Positions 28,354-37,390 of a stretch of 64,000 nt of DNA are shown in pieces. Every line of letters starts with the position of its first letter. The stretch's first letter is position 1. The notes under the pieces are model-generated. The model saw only the letters and a program-made list of their open reading frames with translations. It was not told where the DNA came from and did no database searches. This DNA comes from Pseudomonadota bacterium (GTDB lineage Bacteria > Desulfobacterota > Binatia > UBA9968): positions 166,397 through 230,396 of the forward strand of contig JAJPJQ010000010.1 of assembly GCA_021324155.1 (NCBI GenBank), written 5' to 3'. A program made the position numbers and the translations under genes.

Positions 28354-30729
28354 ATGATCAAGTCCAAAGCACAGCGCCTCTCGGGCGACACGCTCGCGCT
28401 CCTGCTGCTCGCTGCGATGATCCTGTGGTTCGCGCGCGAAATGGTTTTGGACGGGAAGTTGCCCTTCTTTCGCGACCTCGGCCCTTACTTCTATCCGATG
28501 AAGTTTACCCTGGCCCAAAGCCTCAAGGCCGGGGAGCTTCCTCTGTGGGACCGGCACATGGGCATGGGATATCCGCTCATGGCCGATTTTCAATCCAGCC
28601 CTTTTTACCTGCCGCACTTGTTGTATCTGTTGCCGTTCCTCGACGCGGTCCGCGCGATCTTTCTTTTTCATTATCTTCTCGCCGCTGTCGGAACGTATTT
28701 GCTGCTCCGCCATTGGAGTCATCCGATATATCTCGCTCTGATTGGCGCGCTTCTTTTTGCGCTCGGCGGCATCACCGTCTCGCTCAGTAACCTGCTCAAT
28801 CACTTCCAGGCGGCCGTCTGGCTGCCTTGGATTCTCCTGTTCGGAGAAAAAGTCTTTGAGCTGCCGTCGTGGAAGAACTTTGTCTCGTTTTCTTTTGTGC
28901 TCTTTTGCCAGTTTCTCGCCGGATCGCCGGAGCTTTACGGGCTGAGCATGATCTTGCTCGTGCTCGACGGCCTGCGGCTCAAGTTCGACGGTGTCGTGAC
29001 TTACCAAAGACTTGCATGGATCCTCGCCGCGGTACAGCTCCTGGTCCTCGCTGCGGCGATGGCGCAAGTGCTGCCAACGGCGGAGCTGTTGTCGCAATCC
29101 CGAGTCTCGCGACAGATCGGTTATCCGGAAGCGACGCTATGGTCGCTTCATCCTTTTAGCCTGACCAATCTGTTCATTCTCGACAAAGGTGTCGAAAGCT
29201 CGCTTACGGGCGGCATCGAGTTGTTTCTTGCACGCGAGACGCCGTTCTTCGTGACTTATTATATGGGAGCGGCGGCGCTCGTCGGCATTATTCTTTGGCT
29301 CTGTTACGCATCGATTGTCGAAATAGCCGCCCTGAGCGGCCTGATCGTCGCCTCGACGATCATCGCCCTCGGAAAATATACTCCGGTTTACTGGCTGCTT
29401 TTCGAGTACTTTCCGCTGTTTCGCCTCTTTCGTTTTCCGGAGAAAATATTTTTTTTCACCAATGCGCTGTTGCTGGTGATCGTTTTGCGCGGCTTTTACG
29501 GTTTTTATCGGCGTGATTACTCGTTGCCCCTGCTGGGTTTCGTTGCGCTGTCCTCGCTGTGCGCCGCCTTCGCGGGGGTATATGTCTTTTTTCAGTTCGA
29601 ATCGGGCCACTTGATTCGGCTGATCAACTGGGCTACCGGCTCGCATGTCGCGATTTCCGAAATCAGCAGCGCCTCCGGCGTCCTCGTATCGCTGGAGCGG
29701 CAGACGGCGCTCACGATCGTTGCCGCCGGTCTAGTTATTTTGCGCGCGAAAGCATTGCTTCGGACGAGCGCTTTTACGGCATTATTCGTCGGATTGGTTT
29801 TTTTCGATCTCGTCTCGGCGCATGCGCCGTATCAGTATCTCCTCGACCCGGCGGTGGTGCATCAGCCGAGAATTCTCCCGCCGAGCGAGCTCGGCTTAAA
29901 CCGCATCTTTTATCATCCGCCCGGTGCCAATCTGCACCCGAACTACTTCACTATCCTCAGGCGGCCGCGGTTCGAGGAGGTTCCACAACTGGCGTTCGGC
30001 AATCTCATGCCGAACACGGGTGTTTTTGACGGCGTCGATTACATGCAGGAGATCGATGCCATGGGGCGATGGCCGTACAATACTTTTCTCTCGGTCGCTC
30101 CCGTGCTGAGCCCAGAGGCTCGCTACCGTCTGTTGGGCGCTCTCAACGTTCAATATCTCGTCGCGCTAAAGCCATTGGCGCCGGGGAATATTACACTCGT
30201 CGGCGAGTTTCCGAAATATCCGTCCTGGCTGTACCGCATCGAGCGGGTGACTCCGCGCGCATACATCGTTTCGGATTGGACGGTCGAAACAGATCCGGAG
30301 AAAACGCTCATGACCATGGCGCGGGCCGATTTCGACCCCCGCGCGATGGCGCTCCTCGCGGAGCCGGTGGCCATGCCGGAGCCGGCCAAAGGCTCGGGCG
30401 GCGCAGCGACGATTGCGCGCTACACAAACCGGCACGTGACGATCCGCGCCTCTCTCCCGGCCTCCGGATTATTAGTCCTAGCGGATTCGTATTTTCCCGG
30501 GTGGCACGTCTACGTCGACGGCCGCGAGGAGAAAATCGCGCGCGTCAATTTATTCTTCCGTGGAGTAATCTTGTCAGCGGGCGAGCACGTCGTTGATTTC
30601 GACTACGCGCCGCGCTCATTTGCGGTAGGTCTGGCGATTTCGCTGACGACGGTCGGCGGTGTTGTGCTCGGATCGGTGATCGCCGGACGCCGACGTGCGC
30701 GCGGACATGCGGCGCAGGTTTCGAGCTAG
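28354..30729 (+). CDS. YfhO-family multi-spanning membrane protein (GT-C-like glycosyltransferase candidate)
   Basis: 791 residues with about 12 membrane helices, then a C-terminal extracytoplasmic domain ending in a last helix. The N-terminal loop FRDLGPYFYPMKFTL and LWDRHMGMGYPLMADFQSSPFY, and the C-terminal block DSYFPGWHVYVDGREEKI...GEHVVDFDYAP, are diagnostic of the YfhO family (Bacillus YfhO adds sugars to lipoteichoic acid). The donor would be a lipid-linked sugar and the acceptor a surface molecule. The position directly after pilA suggests a role in pilin or surface glycosylation, which is inference. Its stop overlaps the convergent gene's stop through the palindrome CTAG at 30726-30729. 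Confidence 0.8.
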   Translation: MIKSKAQRLSGDTLALLLLAAMILWFAREMVLDGKLPFFRDLGPYFYPMKFTLAQSLKAGELPLWDRHMGMGYPLMADFQSSPFYLPHLLYLLPFLDAVRAIFLFHYLLAAVGTYLLLRHWSHPIYLALIGALLFALGGITVSLSNLLNHFQAAVWLPWILLFGEKVFELPSWKNFVSFSFVLFCQFLAGSPELYGLSMILLVLDGLRLKFDGVVTYQRLAWILAAVQLLVLAAAMAQVLPTAELLSQSRVSRQIGYPEATLWSLHPFSLTNLFILDKGVESSLTGGIELFLARETPFFVTYYMGAAALVGIILWLCYASIVEIAALSGLIVASTIIALGKYTPVYWLLFEYFPLFRLFRFPEKIFFFTNALLLVIVLRGFYGFYRRDYSLPLLGFVALSSLCAAFAGVYVFFQFESGHLIRLINWATGSHVAISEISSASGVLVSLERQTALTIVAAGLVILRAKALLRTSAFTALFVGLVFFDLVSAHAPYQYLLDPAVVHQPRILPPSELGLNRIFYHPPGANLHPNYFTILRRPRFEEVPQLAFGNLMPNTGVFDGVDYMQEIDAMGRWPYNTFLSVAPVLSPEARYRLLGALNVQYLVALKPLAPGNITLVGEFPKYPSWLYRIERVTPRAYIVSDWTVETDPEKTLMTMARADFDPRAMALLAEPVAMPEPAKGSGGAATIARYTNRHVTIRASLPASGLLVLADSYFPGWHVYVDGREEKIARVNLFFRGVILSAGEHVVDFDYAPRSFAVGLAISLTTVGGVVLGSVIAGRRRARGHAAQVSS

Positions 30730-32344
30730 CGGTTCGCCTTCCCCTCGTAAATATAAATCAAAGGAACGCCGTGAAGGTCCATGTGGGCATAAAGCGCCGG
30801 ACGGGTGGCTAGGAAATTTCTGTCCGTGACCGTCATCGCGCTGCGTCGATTGAGCAGAACATAGTAATCGAAGCCTCCGTCCCTGGTTATCTTGATGTCC
30901 TTCCTCAGCCGTCCTTCGTCTTGGTAGAATTCGAAAACGGAATTCGCTTGCGCGCCGTTGATGGTCGAGCCGGGCGGCAGTTTTTTATTCAGAAAGTCGA
31001 GGAAGCTCGGACCGAAAGCTTCCATCAGATAAGTGAGCTCGAGCCCTTGCCGATAGGCTCCGCGGATGCCCCCTACGAGACGGTTATAGTAGCTAAGCTC
31101 ATAGGGATGATAGTCCAACAAATCCATCGCCTGCGGCAGTAGCGCTACAAACACCATTACGGCGGCGATCTTGCCGCGCACAGACGCGATCCCCTTCGCT
31201 GCTGAAAAGCGACCGATGCGTCCCGTCACATAACTGGTCGCCGCGAATAATCCGGCGCTGGCCAATGCGACGAAAAAAGGTACCGCTGGAAGCATGATGC
31301 GGGTTACATCGTGCATCACCGCCCCCGGCAGTACTCCGGTCATCAGGACGAACAATGCATTGAACAAAAATAACATCAACGCGGGCCGCTGCGGCACCAG
31401 CCACGGGATCACCGCAATTCCAATAAATGAGAGTGCGAGAACCGTCTCGGGCAGCGTGATGGCCGTCATGAAGAACGGAAAATACTTCGGCAGCGCGTCC
31501 GAAAAATACAGATGGCCGAAAAAGAATACCGTAAGTTGGTTTCCGTCCGGTAGCCGCGGCTGACGCCTTCGTAGACGAATTCCAAAACCCGGAGAAAAGG
31601 CTGGTGCCACATATACGGCTGTGAGCCGATCATGATGACCGGGCTCAGGAAAACCATGCAGAAGACGTTATTCGAGTACGACTTCCGGTGATAAATGTGC
31701 GCCCAGAGAATTAGCGGTATCGGAAGCAGGAGCGCCGGAAATTTCGTCGCGAGCGCGAATCCCCAGACGATGCCGAGCGCGACGCTCCACTTCCAATTCT
31801 CGACGCCGCGCCAGAAACAGTAAACTGTGGCGAACCACATCGCCGTGAGCGGCATGTCGGTCATGGCGAAATGGGCGAAACCGAAGAGATTCGGGACGAG
31901 CACGCAGGCGAATGCGGAGAAAAGGCCCGTCACTCGATCGAATATGCTGCTCATCCAAGCGTACATGAGCGCCGCGAGCAGTCCGAAGAAGAGGGCGGGC
32001 CCCAACCGATACGCCGTAAATTTGTCCATGTACGGCGCGAACAGAGTCTTCGTCACCGCCGAAACGATGCGTGAAAACGGCGGATGGGGCACATGATACG
32101 GGTCCCAATGCCAGAACTCTTTGATTGTCGCGTCGTCGAGCGCCGGACGCGGATCGCCGCGGCCGATTCCGTCGAAAAATTGCTTGAACCACTGGATATG
32201 AAGATCGGACGCGTGAAAGTAGTTCGGCTCGTCCCACGTAACGCCGTAGTGGCCGGCTGTGAAGGCGACGAGCAAAAAAGCGCCGAGGAAAATAGCGACG
32301 AGCGGCCATCGGGCCGAGCTTTGCGCCGGCTCCTGCTGCGTCAT
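30726..32344 (-). pseudogene. GT39-type membrane glycosyltransferase split by a frameshift
   Basis: Two minus-strand frames form one protein of about 540 residues. The upstream part (from ATG 32344) begins MTQQEPAQSS, has the catalytic-type acidic loop GVTWDEPNYFHASD after the first helix as in the PMT/ArnT (GT39) family, and continues to SRGYRTETNL. The downstream part resumes in another frame as TVFFFGHLYFSDALPKYFPF and runs to a TAG at 30726 with more helices and a periplasmic C-terminal domain. The switch is at about 31533-31540 and looks like loss of one base (AACTTACGG in place of a ten-base sequence). It may be a real inactivation or a sequencing error. The start overlaps the upstream GT2 stop as ATGA, so the intact gene was part of that operon. 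Confidence 0.8.
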
Positions 32345-33069
32345 CGGTATTTTCCCACCACGTGATTGAGGCGAATCCTCCAGAGATCGATAAAAGAACG
32401 GACGGCAGCGGCGCCGAGCCGGACTTTCGTGGCTTCGTCGTTGCGCCAGACCACGGGAACCTCGGCGATGCGGTATCCTTTGCTCTTGGCCAGATAGAGA
32501 ATCTCGGAGTCGAAGCTCCAGCCACCGAGCCGCTGCCGCAAAAACAGCTCGCGGGCGGGCGCGGCGCGGAATCCTTTAAAGCCGCAGGTAAAATCGGAGA
32601 TCGGCAGATTGAGAATCAAACCCGATAAAAACGTGAAGACTTTGCCCATCAGCTCGCGGTAAAGCGGCTGGTGCACCTCGATAACGGCGCCGCTCATGCG
32701 GCGCGATCCGATAGCGACATCGGCGTCCGCCTCGAGGCGGCGTAAAAAATCAGGCAGCGACTCGATCGGAACCGACAGATCCGCGTCGGAAAAAACGACA
32801 TAAGCGCCGGCGGCGGCGAGCACGCCGCGGCGGATCGCCTCGCCTTTGCCCAAATTGCACGCCTGGCGTTCGACGCGCACAGTACAGTCGCCGTTACGCA
32901 CCTGATTGACGACTTCGACGGTCCGGTCGGTGCTGCCGTCATCGACCACGAGCACCTCGAAGGCATAGGGCTGACGACGCAGGAAGGCGAGAATTCGTTC
33001 GAGGCTGGCTTCGATGCGGCGTTCCTCGTTGAACGCCGGAATAATCAACGATAGATGCGGCTTCGTCAT
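32341..33069 (-). CDS. Glycosyltransferase family 2 (dolichyl/polyprenyl-phosphate sugar synthase type)
   Basis: 242 residues. LSLIIPAFNEERRIEASLERIL opens a GT-A fold, with VVDDGSTDRTVEVV and the metal site SDADLSVPIE. The region GSRRMSGAVIEVHQPLYREL and TCGFKGFRA resembles dolichyl-phosphate beta-glucosyltransferase (ALG5-like). Such enzymes charge polyprenyl phosphate with a sugar at the cytoplasmic face, and the lipid donor is then used by GT-C enzymes. The next gene is exactly such an enzyme (frameshifted GT39), translationally coupled by ATGA. No C-terminal membrane helices are present. Confidence 0.87.
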   Translation of the reverse strand: MTKPHLSLIIPAFNEERRIEASLERILAFLRRQPYAFEVLVVDDGSTDRTVEVVNQVRNGDCTVRVERQACNLGKGEAIRRGVLAAAGAYVVFSDADLSVPIESLPDFLRRLEADADVAIGSRRMSGAVIEVHQPLYRELMGKVFTFLSGLILNLPISDFTCGFKGFRAAPARELFLRQRLGGWSFDSEILYLAKSKGYRIAEVPVVWRNDEATKVRLGAAAVRSFIDLWRIRLNHVVGKYR

Positions 33070-33189
33070 CTGGGGAATTTCCCTATAATATCACAGACCG
33101 GCGCCGGCTCGCCAGGAAAAGTCGCGCGCCATGCGCGGGAACGGTTGCGCCGCGGCGGCGCGTTTATCGCCACGCGCAGCGCGCAGCAA

Positions 33190-33933
33190 TCACGGCTTAA
33201 CGGCGACGGATATGACCGAGAGGCCGAAAGGAAAACGAATGTTCCAGCGCGTCATCAGCCATTTTTCCAGCTCTCCCACTCTGACGAGCGCGGTGTTGAT
33301 GAAAGCAGGCAAGGGGACGAAGTCGGTGGTATAGCTCGCGGGATCGCGCTGAAAAATTTTCTTGACGTGGCGCACGAACGCGGCCGCCGGGAACACGAAG
33401 AAAAAAAAATATCCGGAGCGCTCGACGCTGAAGCCTGCCGCGCCCAGGCGATCGAGCAATTGCGGCGCCGTGTATCGGCGCTTGTGGCCGAGGCACTCAT
33501 CCCACGGGCTCCAGAGCGCCATGAACGCCGGCACCGTGACGACGAGCGTGCCTCCCGGTTTCAGAATACGGCGGCATTCTTCGAGCGCGGCGAGGTCGTT
33601 CTCCACATGTTCGATGACGTCGAGGGCGAGGATCAGATCGACCGATGCGGTTTTGAAAGGCAGCGCGAAGTTCGTCATGTCGACCCGGCAGAGCCGATTT
33701 AAGCGCCGGCTTTTGCAGAACGCCAGCGCTTCGGCGGAAACATCCGCGCCGATCATGCGCCAGCGGCCGTCGAAAATCTTCGTCGTATAACCGGCGCCGC
33801 ACCCAAGATCGATACCGATCGGCGTCGGAGTCGCCGCCGCCCTAGCGAGGCTTAGAACCGTTTCCCGTTTGGAAACGTTCCACCAGTAGAATTCTTCTTT
33901 ATCGTAGAGATCGCCGAATAGATCCTGGCGCAT
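33190..33933 (-). CDS. Class I SAM-dependent methyltransferase
   Basis: 247 residues. The SAM-binding motif I reads IGIDLGCGAGYTTKIFD, followed by an acidic residue in GADVS, DMTNFALPF, and LDVIEHVENDLAALEECRRI for motifs II-IV, the usual UbiE/Methyltransf_11 pattern. A hydrophobic segment (SGYFFFFVFPAAAFVRH) near the C-terminus may attach it to the membrane. The context of glycosyltransferases suggests methylation of a glycan or lipid intermediate, but the substrate is unknown. It precedes the GT2 gene by 120 bases on the same strand. Confidence 0.82.
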   Translation of the reverse strand: MRQDLFGDLYDKEEFYWWNVSKRETVLSLARAAATPTPIGIDLGCGAGYTTKIFDGRWRMIGADVSAEALAFCKSRRLNRLCRVDMTNFALPFKTASVDLILALDVIEHVENDLAALEECRRILKPGGTLVVTVPAFMALWSPWDECLGHKRRYTAPQLLDRLGAAGFSVERSGYFFFFVFPAAAFVRHVKKIFQRDPASYTTDFVPLPAFINTALVRVGELEKWLMTRWNIRFPFGLSVISVAVKP

Positions 33934-33999
33934 GAATCAAAGGACGTGGCGGGGAACCGGCGATAACGGCTTTAAGGGGGCAAAGCGGCTCATCGCATC

Positions 34000-34209
34000 T
34001 TATTCGTGCTTAGCGCCGGCTTTTTCTTCTTTGATGAATTCGTGAATCAGCCGCGGCACGGCTCCACAGCTGAAGCATCGGGGGGTTTGCGGCTTCGTAT
34101 CGTTCGGATAGCGCATATATTTCAGATAGAATGGCTTCTCGGTGCCGACATAGTCGTCGTAATAAAACGCGAGCTTGCCGCATTCGCTGCACTGAAGATA
34201 TTTCGCCAT
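34000..34209 (-). CDS. Small zinc-ribbon protein of unknown function
   Basis: 69 residues with two CxxC knuckles (Cys7, Cys10, Cys45, Cys48), arranged as CSECGKLAFYY...PRCFSCGAVPRL, consistent with a single zinc ribbon. The middle is aromatic-rich and the end basic. It is not recognised as a named family. It lies 66 bases upstream of the methyltransferase gene on the same strand and could be co-transcribed with it. No function is proposed. Confidence 0.55.
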   Translation of the reverse strand: MAKYLQCSECGKLAFYYDDYVGTEKPFYLKYMRYPNDTKPQTPRCFSCGAVPRLIHEFIKEEKAGAKHE

Positions 34210-34362
34210 GAACGAGAACGCCTCCGAATGGTTCCTTTATAGCGCGCCGGACGCTAAATTTCCAGGATAAACCGCAGCCGCGCGGCGATTCTCCTTGCAA
34301 GCGCGCACGACGGGCTTTACAATCGCCTCGCGTTTGTCAGTGCTTTAAATCGGTTGTCGGCG

Positions 34363-34611
34363 ATGCGAAAAGAAGTGGTCATTCCCCGCCTCGGCTCCAG
34401 CGACGAGAGCGATCAGGTGAAGATTCTACGCTGGCTCAAGCAATCGGGCGAGCGCGTAGAAAAAGGCGAGCCGCTGCTCGAAGTGGAGACCGACAAGGTC
34501 AACGTCGAGATCGAGGCGCCGGAGGCGGGGCGCCTCGTGGAGATCCGCGCACATGCGGGCAGTAGCGCCAGCTTCAACGCTGTCGTCGGAACCATCGAGG
34601 GTGACGATTAA
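34363..34611 (+). CDS. Stand-alone lipoyl/biotinyl carrier domain protein
   Basis: 82 residues comprising only a lipoyl-type domain. VVIPRLGSSDESDQVKILRW opens the barrel, VEKGEPLLEVETDKVNVEIE presents the modified Lys at about residue 45 in the ETDKV turn typical of dehydrogenase E2 lipoyl domains, and EAGRLVEIRAHAGS closes it. There is no E2 catalytic or linker region. Biotin carriers usually show MKM at this turn, so lipoylation is more likely. No E1, E2 or E3 gene is in the window. The ATG at 34363 was chosen over a TTG nine bases earlier. It lies 47 bases before a membrane glycosyltransferase gene. Confidence 0.8.
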   Translation: MRKEVVIPRLGSSDESDQVKILRWLKQSGERVEKGEPLLEVETDKVNVEIEAPEAGRLVEIRAHAGSSASFNAVVGTIEGDD

Positions 34612-34658
34612 CCGAACCTCGGCGCGTACGCTCGCGCGTCTCATCCTCAAGGATTTTT

Positions 34659-36485
34659 TTGCCGTCCCGCATTGTCGAGATGGCGTTCGGATATCCTGAA
34701 AGCGCTTTGCGGCAGAACGACCATAGCGAGCTTCTGCACCGGACAGCCGTGATCGGCTGCCTGCTGGGAGCCGCGGCGACGATCTACCTGCTGGCCGGGC
34801 TCGGCGGCCGGGTCCATCGTTTCGTGCCGAACGCGACCGCGATCGCGGCAACGCTCGCTGCCGCGGCGTTTTTTCTTGTCAGCTGGTGGCGCGCGGGCGC
34901 CGGCGCCGGCCGGCTCGGCCGCTTCGTCTGGTTGCTCGTCGGCGCGTGGGTTCTCGCCGACATCGTGCTGGCCCTAACGCCGCCGACGACGCGCGACGAG
35001 CTCACGCATCATCTTCTCATGCCGCGGCTCTATGTCGTCGCCGGACGCGTCTTTCACCTGCCGTTCGCGGTCTATTCCTATTATCCGATGCTGCTCGACA
35101 TGCTGTACACGCCGTGGCTTCGGTGGGGCTGGGATCTGGCGCCCAAGATAGTGCATGGGCTGTTCGGATTTCTCACCGCTCTGCTGCTCTACGCGTATCT
35201 GGCCCACCGGCTGAATGCCGTTTACGGCCTGCTGGGATTTTTCTTTTATCTCTCGACGCCGATCGTGCTGCGCCTCGGGAGCGTTGCGTACGTCGACTTG
35301 GGGCTGGTCTTCTACAGCACCGCCGCGCTGCTGTGTCTCACGCTCTATCTCGAAGAGTCCGCGGCTCTGCGCTGGCTCGTGCTCGCGGGGCTCTCGGCAG
35401 GGTTCGCCATCGCGACCAAGCCGAACGGCATGCTCGCCATTCTCTTGCTCGCCTTCGTGTTCGCGCTCGCGCTGGCGCGCGAACGCGGGCGAAGCTGGCA
35501 CTGGATGCCTTCGCGGCTTTTTCTTTTCGGCATCTTCGCCATCGTCGCTTTCAGTCCATGGGCGATTAAAAACGCCTTCGCAACCGGCAACCCGCTGTTT
35601 CCGTTTTTTCCCGGCTTGCTGGGCGGCGCGACCGGCGGTGGCGACAGCGATCTGCCCGGACTTTCGATCCTCGAAACGCGCCGCCTCCTGTACGGCGAAA
35701 GCTGGCTCGAAATCGCCCTCGTGCCGCTGCGCGTTTTTTTCACCGGCCGCGACGACGATCCGCGCAATTTCGACGGCGTGCTGACGCCCGTCTTGATCGC
35801 ATTTCTCCCCTGGGCTTTCGAGGGAAAATGGCGGCGTGACAAACGGCTGTTTTTCGTTTTCTCGCTTTTCTATTTCCTTTACGCGTTGTTTCTCGGCGGG
35901 ATGCGCGTACGCTACGTGCTCCCGATCGTGCCGCCGCTTGTCATACTCGCGATTTTCGGCATCCACAATATCTATGCTCGCATCGTACGGCCGGGCTTTC
36001 TCTATGCTGCAGTTGCGTTTTTCGCGGTTCTGCACGGCGTGTATTTATGGAATTACTTCCAGGTCGTCGCGCCGGTGAACTATATCCTCGGCCGTGAAAG
36101 CCGGACCGCCTATTTGGAACGAACTCTGCCGGACTATCCGGTGTTTGAGTTCGTCAATCGTTCGCTCCCGGCGAGCGCGAGAATTTATCTTCTCTTTATG
36201 GGGCGAAGGGCGTATTATTGCGAGCGCGATTATTATCACGACCTCGGCGACACTCCGGCGCTGCTGCTGCACGTTCTCCAAAAGGCGAAGAGCAGCGGGG
36301 AGGTCGCGCTCGAGCTCGGCCCTAAAGGGATCACGCATCTGGTTGTGCGCGAGGATTTATTGAAGCCGTTTTTGGAAAACAATCTTAAGCCGGAGGCGGC
36401 GCGGGTTTGGGACGCCTTCACGCGCGACCATTTGGAGCGGCTCTATCAGGACGGCCGTTACGCCGTCTACCGACTGCATGGCTGA
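34659..36485 (+). CDS. GT-C-type (GT39-like) integral membrane glycosyltransferase
   Basis: About 608 residues with roughly 12 membrane helices and a C-terminal extracytoplasmic domain (about 480-608). The acidic loop after an early helix (LTPPTTRDELTHHLLMPRLY) is the usual catalytic Asp/Glu position of PMT/ArnT-like enzymes that use polyprenyl-phosphate sugars. The TTG at 34659 has an AAGGA site 5 bases upstream; an ATG at 34680 is the alternative start and has no clear site. The stop overlaps the start of a GT2 gene by 8 bases, pairing a lipid-sugar synthase with a GT-C enzyme, as in the frameshifted pair at 30726-33069. Confidence 0.78.
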   Translation: MPSRIVEMAFGYPESALRQNDHSELLHRTAVIGCLLGAAATIYLLAGLGGRVHRFVPNATAIAATLAAAAFFLVSWWRAGAGAGRLGRFVWLLVGAWVLADIVLALTPPTTRDELTHHLLMPRLYVVAGRVFHLPFAVYSYYPMLLDMLYTPWLRWGWDLAPKIVHGLFGFLTALLLYAYLAHRLNAVYGLLGFFFYLSTPIVLRLGSVAYVDLGLVFYSTAALLCLTLYLEESAALRWLVLAGLSAGFAIATKPNGMLAILLLAFVFALALARERGRSWHWMPSRLFLFGIFAIVAFSPWAIKNAFATGNPLFPFFPGLLGGATGGGDSDLPGLSILETRRLLYGESWLEIALVPLRVFFTGRDDDPRNFDGVLTPVLIAFLPWAFEGKWRRDKRLFFVFSLFYFLYALFLGGMRVRYVLPIVPPLVILAIFGIHNIYARIVRPGFLYAAVAFFAVLHGVYLWNYFQVVAPVNYILGRESRTAYLERTLPDYPVFEFVNRSLPASARIYLLFMGRRAYYCERDYYHDLGDTPALLLHVLQKAKSSGEVALELGPKGITHLVVREDLLKPFLENNLKPEAARVWDAFTRDHLERLYQDGRYAVYRLHG

Positions 36486-37374
36486 GCGCCCAGATATCTC
36501 CATTATCATTCCGGCATTGAACGAGGCGGAGCGCCTCGGCCCGTTGCTTAAGCAGATCGCCGCACTCGGGCTGGCGCGGTCGGAGATCGTCGTCGTCGAC
36601 GACGGCTCGACGGACGAAACCGGCGAAGTGGCGCTGAAGAGCGGGGCGCACGTCGTGCGCCATCCGTACAACATCGGCAACGGCGCCGCGGTCAAGAGCG
36701 GCATCCGGGCGGCGCGCGGGCGGCTCATCGTCTTGATGGACGGCGACGGCCAGCACCGGCCGGAGGATATCCCGAAGCTTCTCACGGAGACCGAGCGCCA
36801 TCACATGGTGGTCGGCGCGCGCGCCAAAGGCTCCAAGCGGCGGCTGCATCGGTATTTCGCGAACCACGTCTATAACGTGTTCGCGTCGTACGTAAGCAAG
36901 TTTAAAATCGAGGACCTGACCTCCGGCTTTCGTGTCCTAAAGCGGCGCGACGCGCTGCGCTTCATCGATCTATTGCCGAACACTTTCTCTTACCCGTCGA
37001 CGCTGACGCTCGCGTTTCTCCGCTCGGGGTTGACCGTGAAATACGTGCCGATCCAGACGCTCTACCGCAGCGGCCAGAGCAAGATCAGCCTCGTTGCCGA
37101 CGGCGTGCGCTTTCTTCTCATTATCACGAAAATCGCCACGCTGTTCTCGCCCTTCCGGGTGTTCCTGCCGGTGAGCGCGTTTTTCTTCTTCACGGGCCTC
37201 GGCTACTATCTTTATACGTATTTGATGTACCACCGCTTCACGAACATGGCGGTGCTCCTTCTCACCACATCCGTGCTCATCTTCATGATGGGGCTGGTGT
37301 CCGAGCAGATCGCATTACTGCGCATGGAACAGCGGTCGCCGTCCGGTCGTTGGGAATTCGAGGGCGAAGACTAA
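36478..37374 (+). CDS. Glycosyltransferase family 2 with C-terminal membrane helices (DPM1/polyprenyl-phosphate type)
   Basis: 298 residues. ISIIIPALNEAERLGPLLKQ, VVDDGSTDETGEVAL and LMDGDGQHRPEDIPKLL make the GT-A core with its D-x-D-type metal site. LTSGFRVLKRRDALRFI and the basic stretch LYRSGQSKISLVADG are typical of DPM1-like synthases. Two hydrophobic segments at the C-terminus (about 222-245 and 258-282) anchor it in the membrane. It probably makes a polyprenyl-phosphate sugar for the GT-C protein encoded just upstream with an 8-base overlap. Confidence 0.88.
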   Translation: MAERPDISIIIPALNEAERLGPLLKQIAALGLARSEIVVVDDGSTDETGEVALKSGAHVVRHPYNIGNGAAVKSGIRAARGRLIVLMDGDGQHRPEDIPKLLTETERHHMVVGARAKGSKRRLHRYFANHVYNVFASYVSKFKIEDLTSGFRVLKRRDALRFIDLLPNTFSYPSTLTLAFLRSGLTVKYVPIQTLYRSGQSKISLVADGVRFLLIITKIATLFSPFRVFLPVSAFFFFTGLGYYLYTYLMYHRFTNMAVLLLTTSVLIFMMGLVSEQIALLRMEQRSPSGRWEFEGED

Positions 37375-37390
37375 CAGAGCGTACGAAGCC

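Noticed and set aside
31526..31545. Programmed ribosomal frameshift in the GT39 gene
   Set aside because: No slippery heptamer or following structure is evident at the break; mutation or sequencing error is simpler.
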